Source: Alphaproteobacteria bacterium
Lineage (GTDB): Bacteria > Pseudomonadota > Alphaproteobacteria > Rickettsiales > SXRF01
Assembly: GCA_020049775.1 (NCBI GenBank)
Contig: JAGVLO010000001.1
Coordinates: 1-64,000 of the forward strand
Reading direction: 5' to 3'
Length of the DNA stretch: 64,000 bases
The translations under genes and the position numbers were made by a program. Each line of letters starts with the position of its first letter. Position 1 is the first letter of the stretch. The notes below the pieces were generated by a model, which searched no databases, was not told where the DNA came from, and saw only the letters and a program-made list of their open reading frames with translations. This document shows positions 15,152 through 23,556 of this stretch, piece by piece.

Positions 15152-16825
15152 TTATACTTTCTTTTCAATGGCATGAAATGGCCGCAAGGAATCGCGGTGA
15201 CCCACGCTAATCAGGGCTATGGCAGGCAAACGTGCCTTAATAAGGCCATAAAGTGCCGTTTCCGTTTCCGCGTCCAGCGCCGAGGTGGACTCGTCAAGGA
15301 ACAGGAAGTCCGGTTTGTCCAGCAGTACCCGTGCAAAGGCGATCCGTTGCTGTTCACCCAGCGACAATATATGTGACCACAGCGCCACCTCGTCCAGCCT
15401 GCCTGCCAGATGGTCGATCTGGCATAGTTTCATGATTTCCAGAAGCTGCGAGTCATCCTCCACTGCCGCTGCCGGATAGTAAATGGCCTGCCGGAGCGTA
15501 CCCGTGGGCATATAGGGCTTCTGGGGTACAAACATCATACGTTCTGCCGAAGGCAGGCTGAGTTTGCCCTCCATAAACGGCCACAGCCCCGCCAACGCAC
15601 GCAGCATGGTACTTTTGCCCCTGCCCGACGGGCCGGTAACCAGCAGCGAGTCACCTTGTTTGATATTGAGGTCGAGGCCGTTCAGCAATTCTTTTCCATC
15701 CGGCAGGCGGATGGTGAGTTTTTCTGCGTGAATAGCGTTTGCATCCGCCGTGCGTTCCAGCCCTGCTGGAGGTGCAGCCGCTACTTCCGAGCGCTGAATA
15801 TTCTGGCTGAACCCGCTGAGACGCTCTACCACTGCTTTCCATGTCGCGATACTGCCGTAAGCGTCAATAATATAAGACAGCGCACTCTGCACATGACCGA
15901 AGGCCGAGGCTGTTTGCATCAGTCCGCCCATCTGAATCTTGCCAGCAAAGAACTTAGGTGCCGCCACTACAAACGGAAAGATAATTGCCACCTGATGATA
16001 GCCGGAGGTAAACCAGTTGAGCATTTTCTGGCGTTTCATGATTTCCCAGAAATTATCCACCACCGATGAGAAACGATGCGTGAAGTTGGCGTGTTCCTGC
16101 GACTCGCCGCTATAGAAGGCAACGCTCTCGCTGTTTTCACGCAGGCGCACAAGGCTGAAACGAAAATCAGCTTCATAGCGCTGCTGGTTGAAATTGAGAT
16201 TAATCAGCGGGCGGCCGATTTTCATCGTTACCCATGTGCCGACGATGGCATATAAAAACGCCACCCACACCATATAGCCAGGAATGGACACTGCTGTTTC
16301 CATCACCGTGAATTCCAGCGAGCCAGATAATCCCCATAAAATAGTGAGGAATGAAAACAGTGTCACCAGCGCACTGAGCAGACCAAGCGAAAGTCCAAGC
16401 GTAAGCGCAATAAACTGTTCAATGTCTTCGCTGATGCGCTGGTCAGGGTTGTCGGTAGCATTGCCGAGCAGCTGCATGCGGTAATAATGTTGTTTATGCA
16501 ACCATGTCGAGAGCCACTGGCTGGTCATCCACCGCCGCCATTTGATGCGCAGCATCTGGTTCAGGTAGGTCTTATATACAGCCACAAGGATAAAGGTGAA
16601 GGCAAGGTAGCTGAAGGTGACAAGCGCTGCGTAGAACGCATCCTTGTCCACATTTTGCAGTGAATTGTAAAAGTCGTTGTTCCAGCGGTTGATAAGCACG
16701 CTCAGATACACTTCGCCGAGGTTAAGGCCCACAATCACCAAGAGAAGCAAACGCGCCGCCCAGCGCTCCTCCGACTTCCAGTACGGACGCGCCAAGAACC
16801 AGCATTCCTTAAAAAACTGCCGCAT
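15152..16825 (-). CDS. YddA/SbmA-BacA-like ABC transporter, permease-ATPase fusion
   Basis: The 557-aa protein has an N-terminal membrane domain of the ABC_membrane_2 (peroxisomal ABCD-like) type, with about six helices, containing the family stretch NRWNNDFYNSLQ. An ATPase domain follows with Walker A GPSGRGKST, signature LSLGEQQR and Walker B FLFLDES. Relatives include YddA and the Rv1819c/BacA-related vitamin B12 and peptide importers, so the substrate is uncertain. It diverges from the His-rich gene at 16970 across a 144-nt region holding two Zur-type boxes, so its promoter may also respond to zinc (inference). Confidence 0.88.
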   Translation of the reverse strand: MRQFFKECWFLARPYWKSEERWAARLLLLVIVGLNLGEVYLSVLINRWNNDFYNSLQNVDKDAFYAALVTFSYLAFTFILVAVYKTYLNQMLRIKWRRWMTSQWLSTWLHKQHYYRMQLLGNATDNPDQRISEDIEQFIALTLGLSLGLLSALVTLFSFLTILWGLSGSLEFTVMETAVSIPGYMVWVAFLYAIVGTWVTMKIGRPLINLNFNQQRYEADFRFSLVRLRENSESVAFYSGESQEHANFTHRFSSVVDNFWEIMKRQKMLNWFTSGYHQVAIIFPFVVAAPKFFAGKIQMGGLMQTASAFGHVQSALSYIIDAYGSIATWKAVVERLSGFSQNIQRSEVAAAPPAGLERTADANAIHAEKLTIRLPDGKELLNGLDLNIKQGDSLLVTGPSGRGKSTMLRALAGLWPFMEGKLSLPSAERMMFVPQKPYMPTGTLRQAIYYPAAAVEDDSQLLEIMKLCQIDHLAGRLDEVALWSHILSLGEQQRIAFARVLLDKPDFLFLDESTSALDAETETALYGLIKARLPAIALISVGHRDSLRPFHAIEKKV

Positions 16826-16919
16826 AAGCCTCTGTTTTTAGCTATTTGTAAGGCGCTAACCTGCCACAGCCGCCGCCGATTGGCAAGTAAGCGCTGGATT
16901 TAAAGCTTGCTTGCATAAA

Positions 16920-16934
16920 TGTTATACTATAACA
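16920..16934. promoter_or_regulatory. Zur box 1
   Basis: TGTTATACTATAACA is a perfect 7-1-7 palindrome of the Fur/Zur type, 36 nt before the His-rich gene start and 95 nt from the start of the divergent ABC transporter gene. The same motif recurs at 16939 and upstream of zur. Confidence 0.85.
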
Positions 16935-16938
16935 ATAC

Positions 16939-16953
16939 TGTTATGTTATAACA
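16939..16953. promoter_or_regulatory. Zur box 2
   Basis: TGTTATGTTATAACA matches box 1 in 13 of 15 positions and is the exact reverse complement of the box ahead of zur. Its centre is 19 bp from that of box 1, about two helical turns, so two Zur dimers could bind side by side and cover the promoter of the His-rich gene. Confidence 0.85.
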
Positions 16954-16969
16954 TATATAATGGCGTGGT

Positions 16970-17929
16970 ATGACTAAAACTCAGGAAACATCGCAAGAAC
17001 GTGAAGAATGTAAGACACGTGAGGAACGTGCCGAGGATATCGCCTACACCATCAACCACGCGCTGGCCTGCACTGCTACCGACTTTATCGACCCTTATGT
17101 CGGTAACTGGACACAAAAATACCTTGGCAGGCGTTTTTCCATAGGCTGCGGCCATGACCACAACGATGACAAAGGACACGACCACGGAATGCATTGCGGG
17201 CCAGCAGAAAACATGCATGACCATAGCTCGCACACACATCTTGGCCTGCCGATAATAGATGATCACGATAACCATAGCTGCGGACACGACCACCATAAGC
17301 ACGGACATACACCGGACAGTCATCTCACCCATTGGTGGCTGGGTGAGGTCATCGGTGATTTTGGTGCTGTACCCGTAACTATCGCTTTCCAGCGCTATGC
17401 GCCCGGTTTTATGAACGGCATACGTAATGTGCTGGAGCCTGTGCTTGGACCGATCTTTAAATTTGGCGCAAACCTGTCTGCCCGTAGCTGGGCAACCAAG
17501 CAAGGCCTTAGCAGTGAATCGGAAGCATGCAAAAAGAAAGCTGATGAAATATATGAACATGAGGTACGCCACCTGCCGCAGGCATTGCTGTGGACCGCAT
17601 CTTCCATTGCCATCAATCTGAGTACTCAAAAATTGCTGGGTAACACCGCACCGCTATGGCAACTGGCGGCAGGCAAAGCGGCGGGCGCGAGTATCAGTGC
17701 CGGGCTTGTAGTAAGCGGGCGGGCGCTTATGCCACAAACAGCGCGCAACTGGGATGGCTGGACAAGCAAAAATGTCTTCCTGCCAATGACCAAAATGTTG
17801 GGAAGCTTTGCCGGAATCACTGAAAGCGATGTGGAACGCATGGCAGAAAAACAGGCGAAATTAGAGAAAAACTCTTGGGTCAACAATGTACACCCATCCG
17901 CCATTACAGCGGACAACCCTGCCCGCTAG
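16970..17929 (+). CDS. His-rich, predicted zinc-binding protein under Zur control
   Basis: A 319-aa protein I cannot place in a known family. Residues 62-121 hold 18 histidines in short HDH/GHDHH-type clusters with three Cys at 60, 76 and 104, a likely zinc-binding or zinc-storage region. Residues 125-160 and 190-240 contain hydrophobic stretches that may enter a membrane. There is no clear signal peptide. Two Zur-type boxes lie directly upstream, so it should be made when zinc is scarce. It is convergent with the DUF3299 gene. Possible roles are zinc chaperone, zinc reservoir or part of the import route; the sequence alone does not decide. Confidence 0.85.
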   Translation: MTKTQETSQEREECKTREERAEDIAYTINHALACTATDFIDPYVGNWTQKYLGRRFSIGCGHDHNDDKGHDHGMHCGPAENMHDHSSHTHLGLPIIDDHDNHSCGHDHHKHGHTPDSHLTHWWLGEVIGDFGAVPVTIAFQRYAPGFMNGIRNVLEPVLGPIFKFGANLSARSWATKQGLSSESEACKKKADEIYEHEVRHLPQALLWTASSIAINLSTQKLLGNTAPLWQLAAGKAAGASISAGLVVSGRALMPQTARNWDGWTSKNVFLPMTKMLGSFAGITESDVERMAEKQAKLEKNSWVNNVHPSAITADNPAR

Positions 17930-17938
17930 CGAAAACCG

Positions 17939-18436
17939 CTACTGAATTTTTTGTGCGTTGGAAATTTTAAAAAACAAGCCAAGCTGGGCATTATTAACAA
18001 GCTCAAACGTACCCTTCACCTTGATGGTGTCGTCATCCCACGACACTTCCTCGGTCATGAATACTTCTACGATTTCATTCGGCTCTCCCGGCGGGCAGAA
18101 ACCACAGGTCGGTGTGCGCTTGGAAATAATGAAATGCTTAAACTTTTCTGTTGATTCCAGCGGCAGCATAAAACCGCTGATAGTCACTTCCTTGCCGACC
18201 AGCGCCTTGATTTCCTCGGGATGCTCCGCGCTATAATGCCACTTAACCTTATCAAGGCTGGTTTTTGTCTTAGCCAAAACATTCCACATCGGGTCTTTGG
18301 ATTTGGGTAGGTTATCTTGTGCCTTGCGTTCTGCTGACAGCTCGGCGTCAAGCGCGCTGCTGTTTTCCTGACTGAACCCGCCCAGCCAGAGAAAAGCAAA
18401 CGCACATAGTGAAATAGTAAGTAACTTAGGTTTCAT
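17939..18436 (-). CDS. DUF3299 exported protein, zinc-associated
   Basis: A 165-aa protein with a signal peptide (hydrophobic to about residue 21) and the DUF3299 core: SGFMLPLE, then CGFCPPGEPNE with the paired Cys, and VKGTFELV. It is the last gene of an ATPase-permease-DUF3299 operon, its start overlapping the permease stop by 1 nt. From memory, a similar set (P. aeruginosa PA4063-PA4066) is zinc- and Zur-regulated, which matches this setting. The CxxC pair may bind metal or act in redox chemistry; its function is not established. Confidence 0.85.
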   Translation of the reverse strand: MKPKLLTISLCAFAFLWLGGFSQENSSALDAELSAERKAQDNLPKSKDPMWNVLAKTKTSLDKVKWHYSAEHPEEIKALVGKEVTISGFMLPLESTEKFKHFIISKRTPTCGFCPPGEPNEIVEVFMTEEVSWDDDTIKVKGTFELVNNAQLGLFFKISNAQKIQ

Positions 18437-19662
18437 TATCCCCTGGCCAGTACGTCTGCTACATTAACACGGTATGCTAACATAGCAGGAATAATGGCAG
18501 CCAATGCGCTGATTACAAGTGCAAAAAGCGCGATGTACATTTCATAAGGATGGAATAACGCCGCTTCCAGCACTATATGTTTACTTTGCTCCAGCCACGA
18601 CGCAGCTAGGTGCATCAAAACGCGTGCCAGCAAAAGCCCTAGAATAATACCGGACACACCGAGCAGAAGACCTTCCCACAACACCAGTAAGAACACCTTC
18701 CAGCGTGTAGCCCCAAGGCAGCGCATCAGCACAATATCGTAGCTTCTCTCGTTGACAGCATTGAAAAGCGTTACAAAAAACCCGAGAGCAGCAATCACCA
18801 CCAGCAGTGCGCCGAATCCACGTACGGCGTCGCTGCCTGCACCCGTCAATTTCAACAAGCGCGCAAGCTCAAATGCCGGACTTGCCGCCTGCATGGCGCT
18901 CTCACTATTCACCAGTCTCGGCAGCGTTACCGCTGCTGCCGGTGATGCATAACTAACCAGCAATGCGGTAATTTCGCGCGGTTTTTGTTCTGCCTTTTTT
19001 TCTTTTTTATGGTCATGCTTGTGGTCGTCACTTTCATGTGACTCCGCTTCCTCACCATGCACATTCCAGACACTTTCGACAGGCGTCAGCATCAGCCGGT
19101 CAACAACGCCACCAGTCGGCTTGAGGATGCCGACAATTTCATATGGCATTTCATCATGGCTGTCATCACCAGACGTCAGGCCATGCGCACCAATGACTTT
19201 GTCACCCACGTTCAGTTTTTGCTGTTGCGCCACCTGACTACCCGCCACCGCTTGCATCGACGCGGAAAATATTTTTCCCTGCGCTATCTCTGCCCTGTAA
19301 TGTGTTATATAATCCGCCGTCGTGCCTACGATACGAAAACCCTGATAATTGTCACCCAGCGCAAGCGGTATAGCTGATTTAATAAGCGGGTGGCGTTTGA
19401 TGGTATCAGCGTCGGCCAATGCAATATTGCCTGTGGGTACATCTAGATGGAATACAGACGACAATATCAGCTGCATTGGGCTACCTTTAGCGCCCACAAC
19501 CATATCTATGCCCTTAAGGTCACGCGTAAAGCGTTGCTGCAGTTGCTCGTTTACATGTAACAGCGTAACTATCATCGCAATGCCTAATCCCAGCACAGCA
19601 ATATTAAAAATATTGGAGAGCAAACGGAAACGAAGATTCAACACAGCAAGCCGCGCAATCAT
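18436..19662 (-). CDS. FtsX/MacB-type ABC permease with His-rich loop
   Basis: The 408-aa protein has the MacB/LolC-type topology: one helix at about 15-38, a large periplasmic domain (about 40-270) and three helices at the C-terminus (about 280-400). Family motifs near the end include LMRCLGATRWKVF and PAMLAYRVNVADVL. The periplasmic part has an insertion rich in His/Asp/Glu/Lys (about 202-223, including DDHKHDHKK), fitting metal handling. It overlaps the ATPase gene by 4 nt and precedes DUF3299. MacB-type systems do mechanical work across the periplasm instead of classic transport; in this context a role in zinc acquisition or protein mobilisation under zinc limitation is inferred. Confidence 0.88.
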   Translation of the reverse strand: MIARLAVLNLRFRLLSNIFNIAVLGLGIAMIVTLLHVNEQLQQRFTRDLKGIDMVVGAKGSPMQLILSSVFHLDVPTGNIALADADTIKRHPLIKSAIPLALGDNYQGFRIVGTTADYITHYRAEIAQGKIFSASMQAVAGSQVAQQQKLNVGDKVIGAHGLTSGDDSHDEMPYEIVGILKPTGGVVDRLMLTPVESVWNVHGEEAESHESDDHKHDHKKEKKAEQKPREITALLVSYASPAAAVTLPRLVNSESAMQAASPAFELARLLKLTGAGSDAVRGFGALLVVIAALGFFVTLFNAVNERSYDIVLMRCLGATRWKVFLLVLWEGLLLGVSGIILGLLLARVLMHLAASWLEQSKHIVLEAALFHPYEMYIALFALVISALAAIIPAMLAYRVNVADVLARG

Positions 19663-20309
19663 GATACCTCCGCAAGCGATACAACCTGGCTAAAATGTGC
19701 TTTCACGCGATTATCATGTGTGGATATGAGCAAAGCCGAACCCGCCTGCTGTGCTTGTTCTTTTAGCACCTTAATCACGCTCTCGCAGGACTTATCATCA
19801 AGACTGGAGGTTGGCTCATCTGCCAACAGCAACGCAGGCTTGTGAATCACTGCGCGCGCGATTGCCACACGCTGCGCCTGTCCATGACTGAGTTGATATG
19901 GTAGGCTGTCTTTCTTATCTGCAAGCTGCATCTGCTCCAGAAGCGAAAACGCCCGCTCACGCTGCGGCACAAGCCCGGTCATTGCAGAAGGAAGCAGAAG
20001 ATTATCCATCACGCTCAGTGATTTTACCAGATGCAGTGTCTGGAATACCATGCCGATATGTGTACCACGGAACTGGTCTCTGCGGGATTCGGGCATGCTG
20101 CTCATCTCTACACCATTTACGGTTATTGTTCCCGTCATAGGTTGAAGCAATCCTGCAATGGCGTAAAGAAGTGTTGTTTTACCGCATCCGGAGGGTCCGG
20201 TAATCAGACATTGAGAAGCGTTTTCCAACTGCATACCTGGAAACCGTACAACCGTCCTTCCGCCATACCCAAGCGTAAGAGGCGACATTATAAGCGTTTT
20301 ATCATTCAT
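19659..20309 (-). CDS. LolD/MacB-type ABC ATPase
   Basis: A 216-aa ATPase with Walker A GPSGCGKTT, signature LSHGQAQRVAIARA, Walker B LLLADEPTSSLD and the H-loop STHD. The closest subfamily is LolD/MacB/FtsE, matching the FtsX-like permease that overlaps it by 4 nt. It is the first gene of the operon reading left from the divergent region shared with zur. The single Zur box there (20389-20403) lies 80 nt from its start, so zinc control is likely. Confidence 0.9.
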   Translation of the reverse strand: MNDKTLIMSPLTLGYGGRTVVRFPGMQLENASQCLITGPSGCGKTTLLYAIAGLLQPMTGTITVNGVEMSSMPESRRDQFRGTHIGMVFQTLHLVKSLSVMDNLLLPSAMTGLVPQRERAFSLLEQMQLADKKDSLPYQLSHGQAQRVAIARAVIHKPALLLADEPTSSLDDKSCESVIKVLKEQAQQAGSALLISTHDNRVKAHFSQVVSLAEVS

Positions 20310-20388
20310 TGCTTACCTGAAATATATATTCAACGCTGCTGTTGCATATTGACGATGTATTCGCTAGAAATGGGCTTGTAAAGTAAAA

Positions 20389-20403
20389 TGTTATAACATA
20401 ACA
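20389..20403. promoter_or_regulatory. Zur box 3 in the zur/ABC divergent region
   Basis: TGTTATAACATAACA is the exact reverse complement of box 2. It is centred 34 nt before the zur start and 87 nt before the divergent ATPase start, so one site could govern both directions and give autoregulation of zur and the znu genes. Confidence 0.85.
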
Positions 20404-20429
20404 ATCGTGTTCTATCCAAAGGATTGAAT

Positions 20430-20849
20430 ATGCGCTCCAAATCTACAGAACTATCCGCCCACAGCAAAAAAGTGCTGGAGCTTCTCAGCAAAAGCGCCAA
20501 GCCGCTTTCCGCGTACGAGATACTGGACAAGCTGCGCAAGTTCGGCATCAAGGCCCCGCCCACTGTGTACCGCGCCCTTGAATCACTGCTAGAGCGCGGC
20601 ATGGTTCACCGCATTGAATCGCTCAACGCCTTCGTCGCCTGCCATGACGAAGACGAGGAAGACCATGAACATAACCACACCGCACAATTCGCCGTATGCC
20701 GTGGCTGCGGCAGTGTTGCCGAAATCCATGACCACCGCTTAAGTGATTTGATTCACGAACTCGGTAAAAAACTGAAATTCCGCATCGAGCGCGAAATGCT
20801 CGAGTTGCTTGGCCTATGCCAGCAATGCGAAAAAAAGACGGGTGCATAA
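20430..20849 (+). CDS. zur: Zinc uptake regulator Zur (Fur family)
   Basis: A 139-aa Fur-family repressor. An N-terminal winged helix contains SAYEILDKLRKFG and the recognition-helix PPTVYRALESL. The dimerisation half carries an acidic His-rich stretch (HDEDEEDHEHNH) and two CxxC pairs (CRGC, CQQC) that hold the structural zinc. Position as the first gene before znuC/B/A and the adjacent palindromes argue for zinc as its ligand. The ATG at 20430 is preferred to the TTG at 20424 because AAAGGA ends 6 nt upstream of it. The stop is 1 nt from the next small gene. Confidence 0.92.
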   Translation: MRSKSTELSAHSKKVLELLSKSAKPLSAYEILDKLRKFGIKAPPTVYRALESLLERGMVHRIESLNAFVACHDEDEEDHEHNHTAQFAVCRGCGSVAEIHDHRLSDLIHELGKKLKFRIEREMLELLGLCQQCEKKTGA

Positions 20850-20850
20850 C

Positions 20851-20952
20851 ATGTTTTACTTAAGCGCTACGCAACGTGTCGGAATTGCCAGCCTGCTGCT
20901 GACGGTATTGTGGTTACTGACCTTATGGGCCACCGGAACTATGCAGGTCTGA
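20851..20952 (+). CDS. 33-aa predicted single-pass membrane peptide between zur and znuC
   Basis: A short frame begins with ATG one nucleotide after the zur stop and ends with TGA one nucleotide before the znuC ATG, so all three genes are tightly coupled. The peptide (33 aa) has a polar start (FYLSATQR) and one hydrophobic helix of about 20 residues rich in Leu/Trp. No strong ribosome-binding site is visible; translation would depend on ribosomes finishing zur. The exact fit between two stops and starts argues that it is real and not chance. It could be a subunit or regulator of the Znu permease (inference). Too short for sequence recognition by eye. Confidence 0.6.
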   Translation: MFYLSATQRVGIASLLLTVLWLLTLWATGTMQV

Positions 20953-20953
20953 C

Positions 20954-21691
20954 ATGGCAGCCGTACAGCTCGAAAACCTCACCCTAAGCTATAACCGCCA
21001 CCCTGCCGTGCATCATATCAGCGGGAGGTTTGAGTCCGGCTCGCTTACCGCCGTCACCGGCCCGAATGGTGCTGGTAAAAGCACGCTGGTGAAAGCCATC
21101 GCCGGTATTATCACGCCCGACTCCGGCAAGGTGCATATCGAAAAATCAGCACACGAAACAATCGCCTACCTGCCGCAATCATCTGACGTGCAGCGTGACT
21201 TCCCGCTGTCGGTGCTGCATCTGGTGGCCAGCGGCCTATGGGGAAAGACAGGTATGCTGCGTGCCATCTCCGACAGCAAGCAACAACAAGCTGCGCACAT
21301 GCTGGACGATGTCGGATTAAAGGGATTTGAAAATCGCGATATCGCCAGCCTGTCATACGGACAGTTCCAGCGCGTGCTGTTTGCTCGCCTGCTGCTGCAG
21401 GACGCATCGCTGATAGTGCTGGATGAACCCTTTACCGCCATCGATGCCGAAACCACCGCACACCTGCTGGATATCATTGCACGTATGCACCAGCAAAAGC
21501 GCACAGTCATCTGCGTGCTTCACGACATCGAGCAAATACGAAAGCATTTCCCCGATTGCCTGCTGCTGGCACGCGAATGCATCGCATGGGGGAAAACCGA
21601 ACATGCGTTAAAAATGGAATCGCTGCAGCGCACATTGTTTTTCCGTGACCGCTGGACACCCAACCCTGAAATATGCAAGCAGGCCTCGTGA
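20954..21691 (+). CDS. znuC: Zinc ABC transporter ATPase ZnuC
   Basis: This 245-aa protein powers zinc import through ZnuB. It has Walker A GPNGAGKST, Q-loop YLPQSSDVQRDFP, signature LSYGQFQRVLFAR, Walker B LIVLDEP and an H-loop in VLHD. The Q-loop and signature forms are those of metal-type (Mn/Zn) ATPases. The gene overlaps znuB in a TGATG arrangement and lies downstream of zur with a 33-codon frame between. Confidence 0.92.
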   Translation: MAAVQLENLTLSYNRHPAVHHISGRFESGSLTAVTGPNGAGKSTLVKAIAGIITPDSGKVHIEKSAHETIAYLPQSSDVQRDFPLSVLHLVASGLWGKTGMLRAISDSKQQQAAHMLDDVGLKGFENRDIASLSYGQFQRVLFARLLLQDASLIVLDEPFTAIDAETTAHLLDIIARMHQQKRTVICVLHDIEQIRKHFPDCLLLARECIAWGKTEHALKMESLQRTLFFRDRWTPNPEICKQAS

Positions 21692-22560
21692 TGTTACACG
21701 AAATGCTGTTTACCCCTTTTATGGATTATGGATTTATGCGCCGCGCGCTCGTGGCCTGTATTGCGTTATCACTCAGTAGCGCGCCGCTGGGCGTATTTCT
21801 GGTAATGCGGCGCATGGCGCTGGTCGGCGACGCTATGTCACATGCCATTCTCCCCGGCGCTGCAATCGCGTTTTTGTGGTTTGGCCTTGCGCTCTGGCCG
21901 ATGGCAATCGGCGGCGCTATTGCAGGCGTGCTGGTAGCGCTTGTTGCTGGTGCGGTATCGCGCTTCACAACGCTGAAGGAGGATGCCAGCTTTACCGGTG
22001 CGTATCTGCTGTCGCTGGCGGTTGGCGTACTGGTTATTTCAGTCAAAGGCAGTACGGTTGACCTCATGCATGTGTTGTTCGGCAATGTGCTTGCCATCGA
22101 CAATCATTCCCTGTGGCTGGTAGTGGGCATTTCCAGCGTTTCCACACTGGCGCTGGCCGTGCTGTATCGCGGGCTTATCATGGAATGCTGCGATCCGGTA
22201 TTTCTGCAATCGGTTAAAGCACCCAGCAATAGAATTCACCAATTGTTTTTACTGCTGGTCGTATTCAACCTTGTGGCCGCCTTCCAGACGCTGGGCACAC
22301 TCATGGCGCTTGGCATCATGGTGTTGCCCGCCATAGCCGCACGTTTTTGGACACGCAACATCGACCACACGCTTGCATACAGTATTTTGTTTGGTAGCGC
22401 CGCATCTTATGCGGGTCTTCTGGTGTCGTATCATTTCAGCGTTCCCTCCGGCCCTGCCATCGTGCTTACCGCAGGTAGTATTTACTTGTTTTCCCTCGTA
22501 TGCGGCGGCCATGGCAGCATCAAGGCACGTTTTCTTCCACACTATCATTTTACGAGTTGA
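21691..22560 (+). CDS. znuB: Zinc ABC transporter permease ZnuB
   Basis: Integral membrane channel of the Znu importer, 289 aa with about eight to nine helices. It has the ABC-3 family stretches SAPLGVFLVMRRMALVGDAM, SHAILPG and GIMVLPAI near the C-terminal half. The start is placed on the ATG whose first base is the last base of the znuC stop (TGATG). An in-frame ATG at 21673 inside znuC is the alternative and would add six residues. Confidence 0.92.
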   Translation: MLHEMLFTPFMDYGFMRRALVACIALSLSSAPLGVFLVMRRMALVGDAMSHAILPGAAIAFLWFGLALWPMAIGGAIAGVLVALVAGAVSRFTTLKEDASFTGAYLLSLAVGVLVISVKGSTVDLMHVLFGNVLAIDNHSLWLVVGISSVSTLALAVLYRGLIMECCDPVFLQSVKAPSNRIHQLFLLLVVFNLVAAFQTLGTLMALGIMVLPAIAARFWTRNIDHTLAYSILFGSAASYAGLLVSYHFSVPSGPAIVLTAGSIYLFSLVCGGHGSIKARFLPHYHFTS

Positions 22561-22566
22561 TATATT

Positions 22567-23493
22567 ATGTTACGTTTACTCACTATTATTTGCAGCCTCC
22601 TGTTTTCATTCACCGCACACGCCAACACAGAAAAACTGAAAGTCGTTGCCAGTTTCAGCATACTGGGCGACATTGTGCAGCAGATAGGCGGCGACGCCAT
22701 TGATCTGCATGTGCTGGCAAAAGCCAATAGCGATGCTCATGTGTTCGAACCCACACCCTACGATGCAAAAACACTGGCAGCTGCAGAGATTGTTGTCATC
22801 AACGGCCTCGGGTTCGAGGGCTGGATAGAACGCCTTGTTTTAGCCTCTGGTTACAAAGGACAAATAGTTACAGCCAGTAAGGGTGTCAATACCATTGCGC
22901 CAGAAGAAGAACATCATGGCCACGAGGAACATGATGATCATGGAAGCGTTGACCCGCACGCATGGCACAACGTGGCTAATGTAAAAACCTATGTTGCCAA
23001 TATCCGCGATGCGCTTGCAAAACACGATCCTACAAATACCGTGCATTACAATGCGCGCGCGCGTGCCTACCTGTTGCAGCTGGAGTCGCTCGACACATGG
23101 ATAAAATCGGAAATAGCCAAAGTCCCGCAAGCAAAGCGCAAGATAATTACCACACACGATTCCTTCCAGTATTATGCCAGCGCCTACGGCATCAGCTTTA
23201 TTGCACCACTTGGTGTAACCACCGACAGCGAAGCCTCGGCTGCGGATATTGCAAAACTGATAGATCAGTTACGCAACCGCCAGATACAGGCCGTATTCTT
23301 TGAGAACACATCTGACGGCAGGATAGTTCGCCAACTACAGACAGATGCAAAAGCACATATCGGCGGTACGCTCTATTCTGATGCTCTTTCAAAGAATGAT
23401 GGCCCAGCCGCAAGCTATCTCGCGCTAATGCGGCACAACACCGCACAGCTGGTAGCCGGAATGCTATATAACCCAATGTTACATAAGCACTAG
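22567..23493 (+). CDS. znuA: Periplasmic zinc-binding protein ZnuA
   Basis: A solute-binding protein of cluster A-I, 308 aa, with a signal peptide (cleavage after about residue 19, AHAN). The metal-site elements are present: His58 in DAHVFEPTP, a charged His-rich loop at 111-126 (four His with Glu/Asp) that is typical of ZnuA and absent from Mn-specific relatives, His131 in DPHAWHN, and the TTHDSFQY stretch. It delivers zinc to ZnuBC. Six nucleotides separate it from znuB. No strong terminator follows. Confidence 0.93.
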   Translation: MLRLLTIICSLLFSFTAHANTEKLKVVASFSILGDIVQQIGGDAIDLHVLAKANSDAHVFEPTPYDAKTLAAAEIVVINGLGFEGWIERLVLASGYKGQIVTASKGVNTIAPEEEHHGHEEHDDHGSVDPHAWHNVANVKTYVANIRDALAKHDPTNTVHYNARARAYLLQLESLDTWIKSEIAKVPQAKRKIITTHDSFQYYASAYGISFIAPLGVTTDSEASAADIAKLIDQLRNRQIQAVFFENTSDGRIVRQLQTDAKAHIGGTLYSDALSKNDGPAASYLALMRHNTAQLVAGMLYNPMLHKH

Positions 23494-23556
23494 ACGCAAC
23501 GTTGTTTTTCCGTTATCAGCGTATAAGATTAGGTTGCATCAACAATAATTGAGTTC

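Noticed and set aside
19301-19320. Fourth Zur-like box (GTGTTATATAAT)
   Set aside because: Only one half matches, and it lies inside the permease gene.
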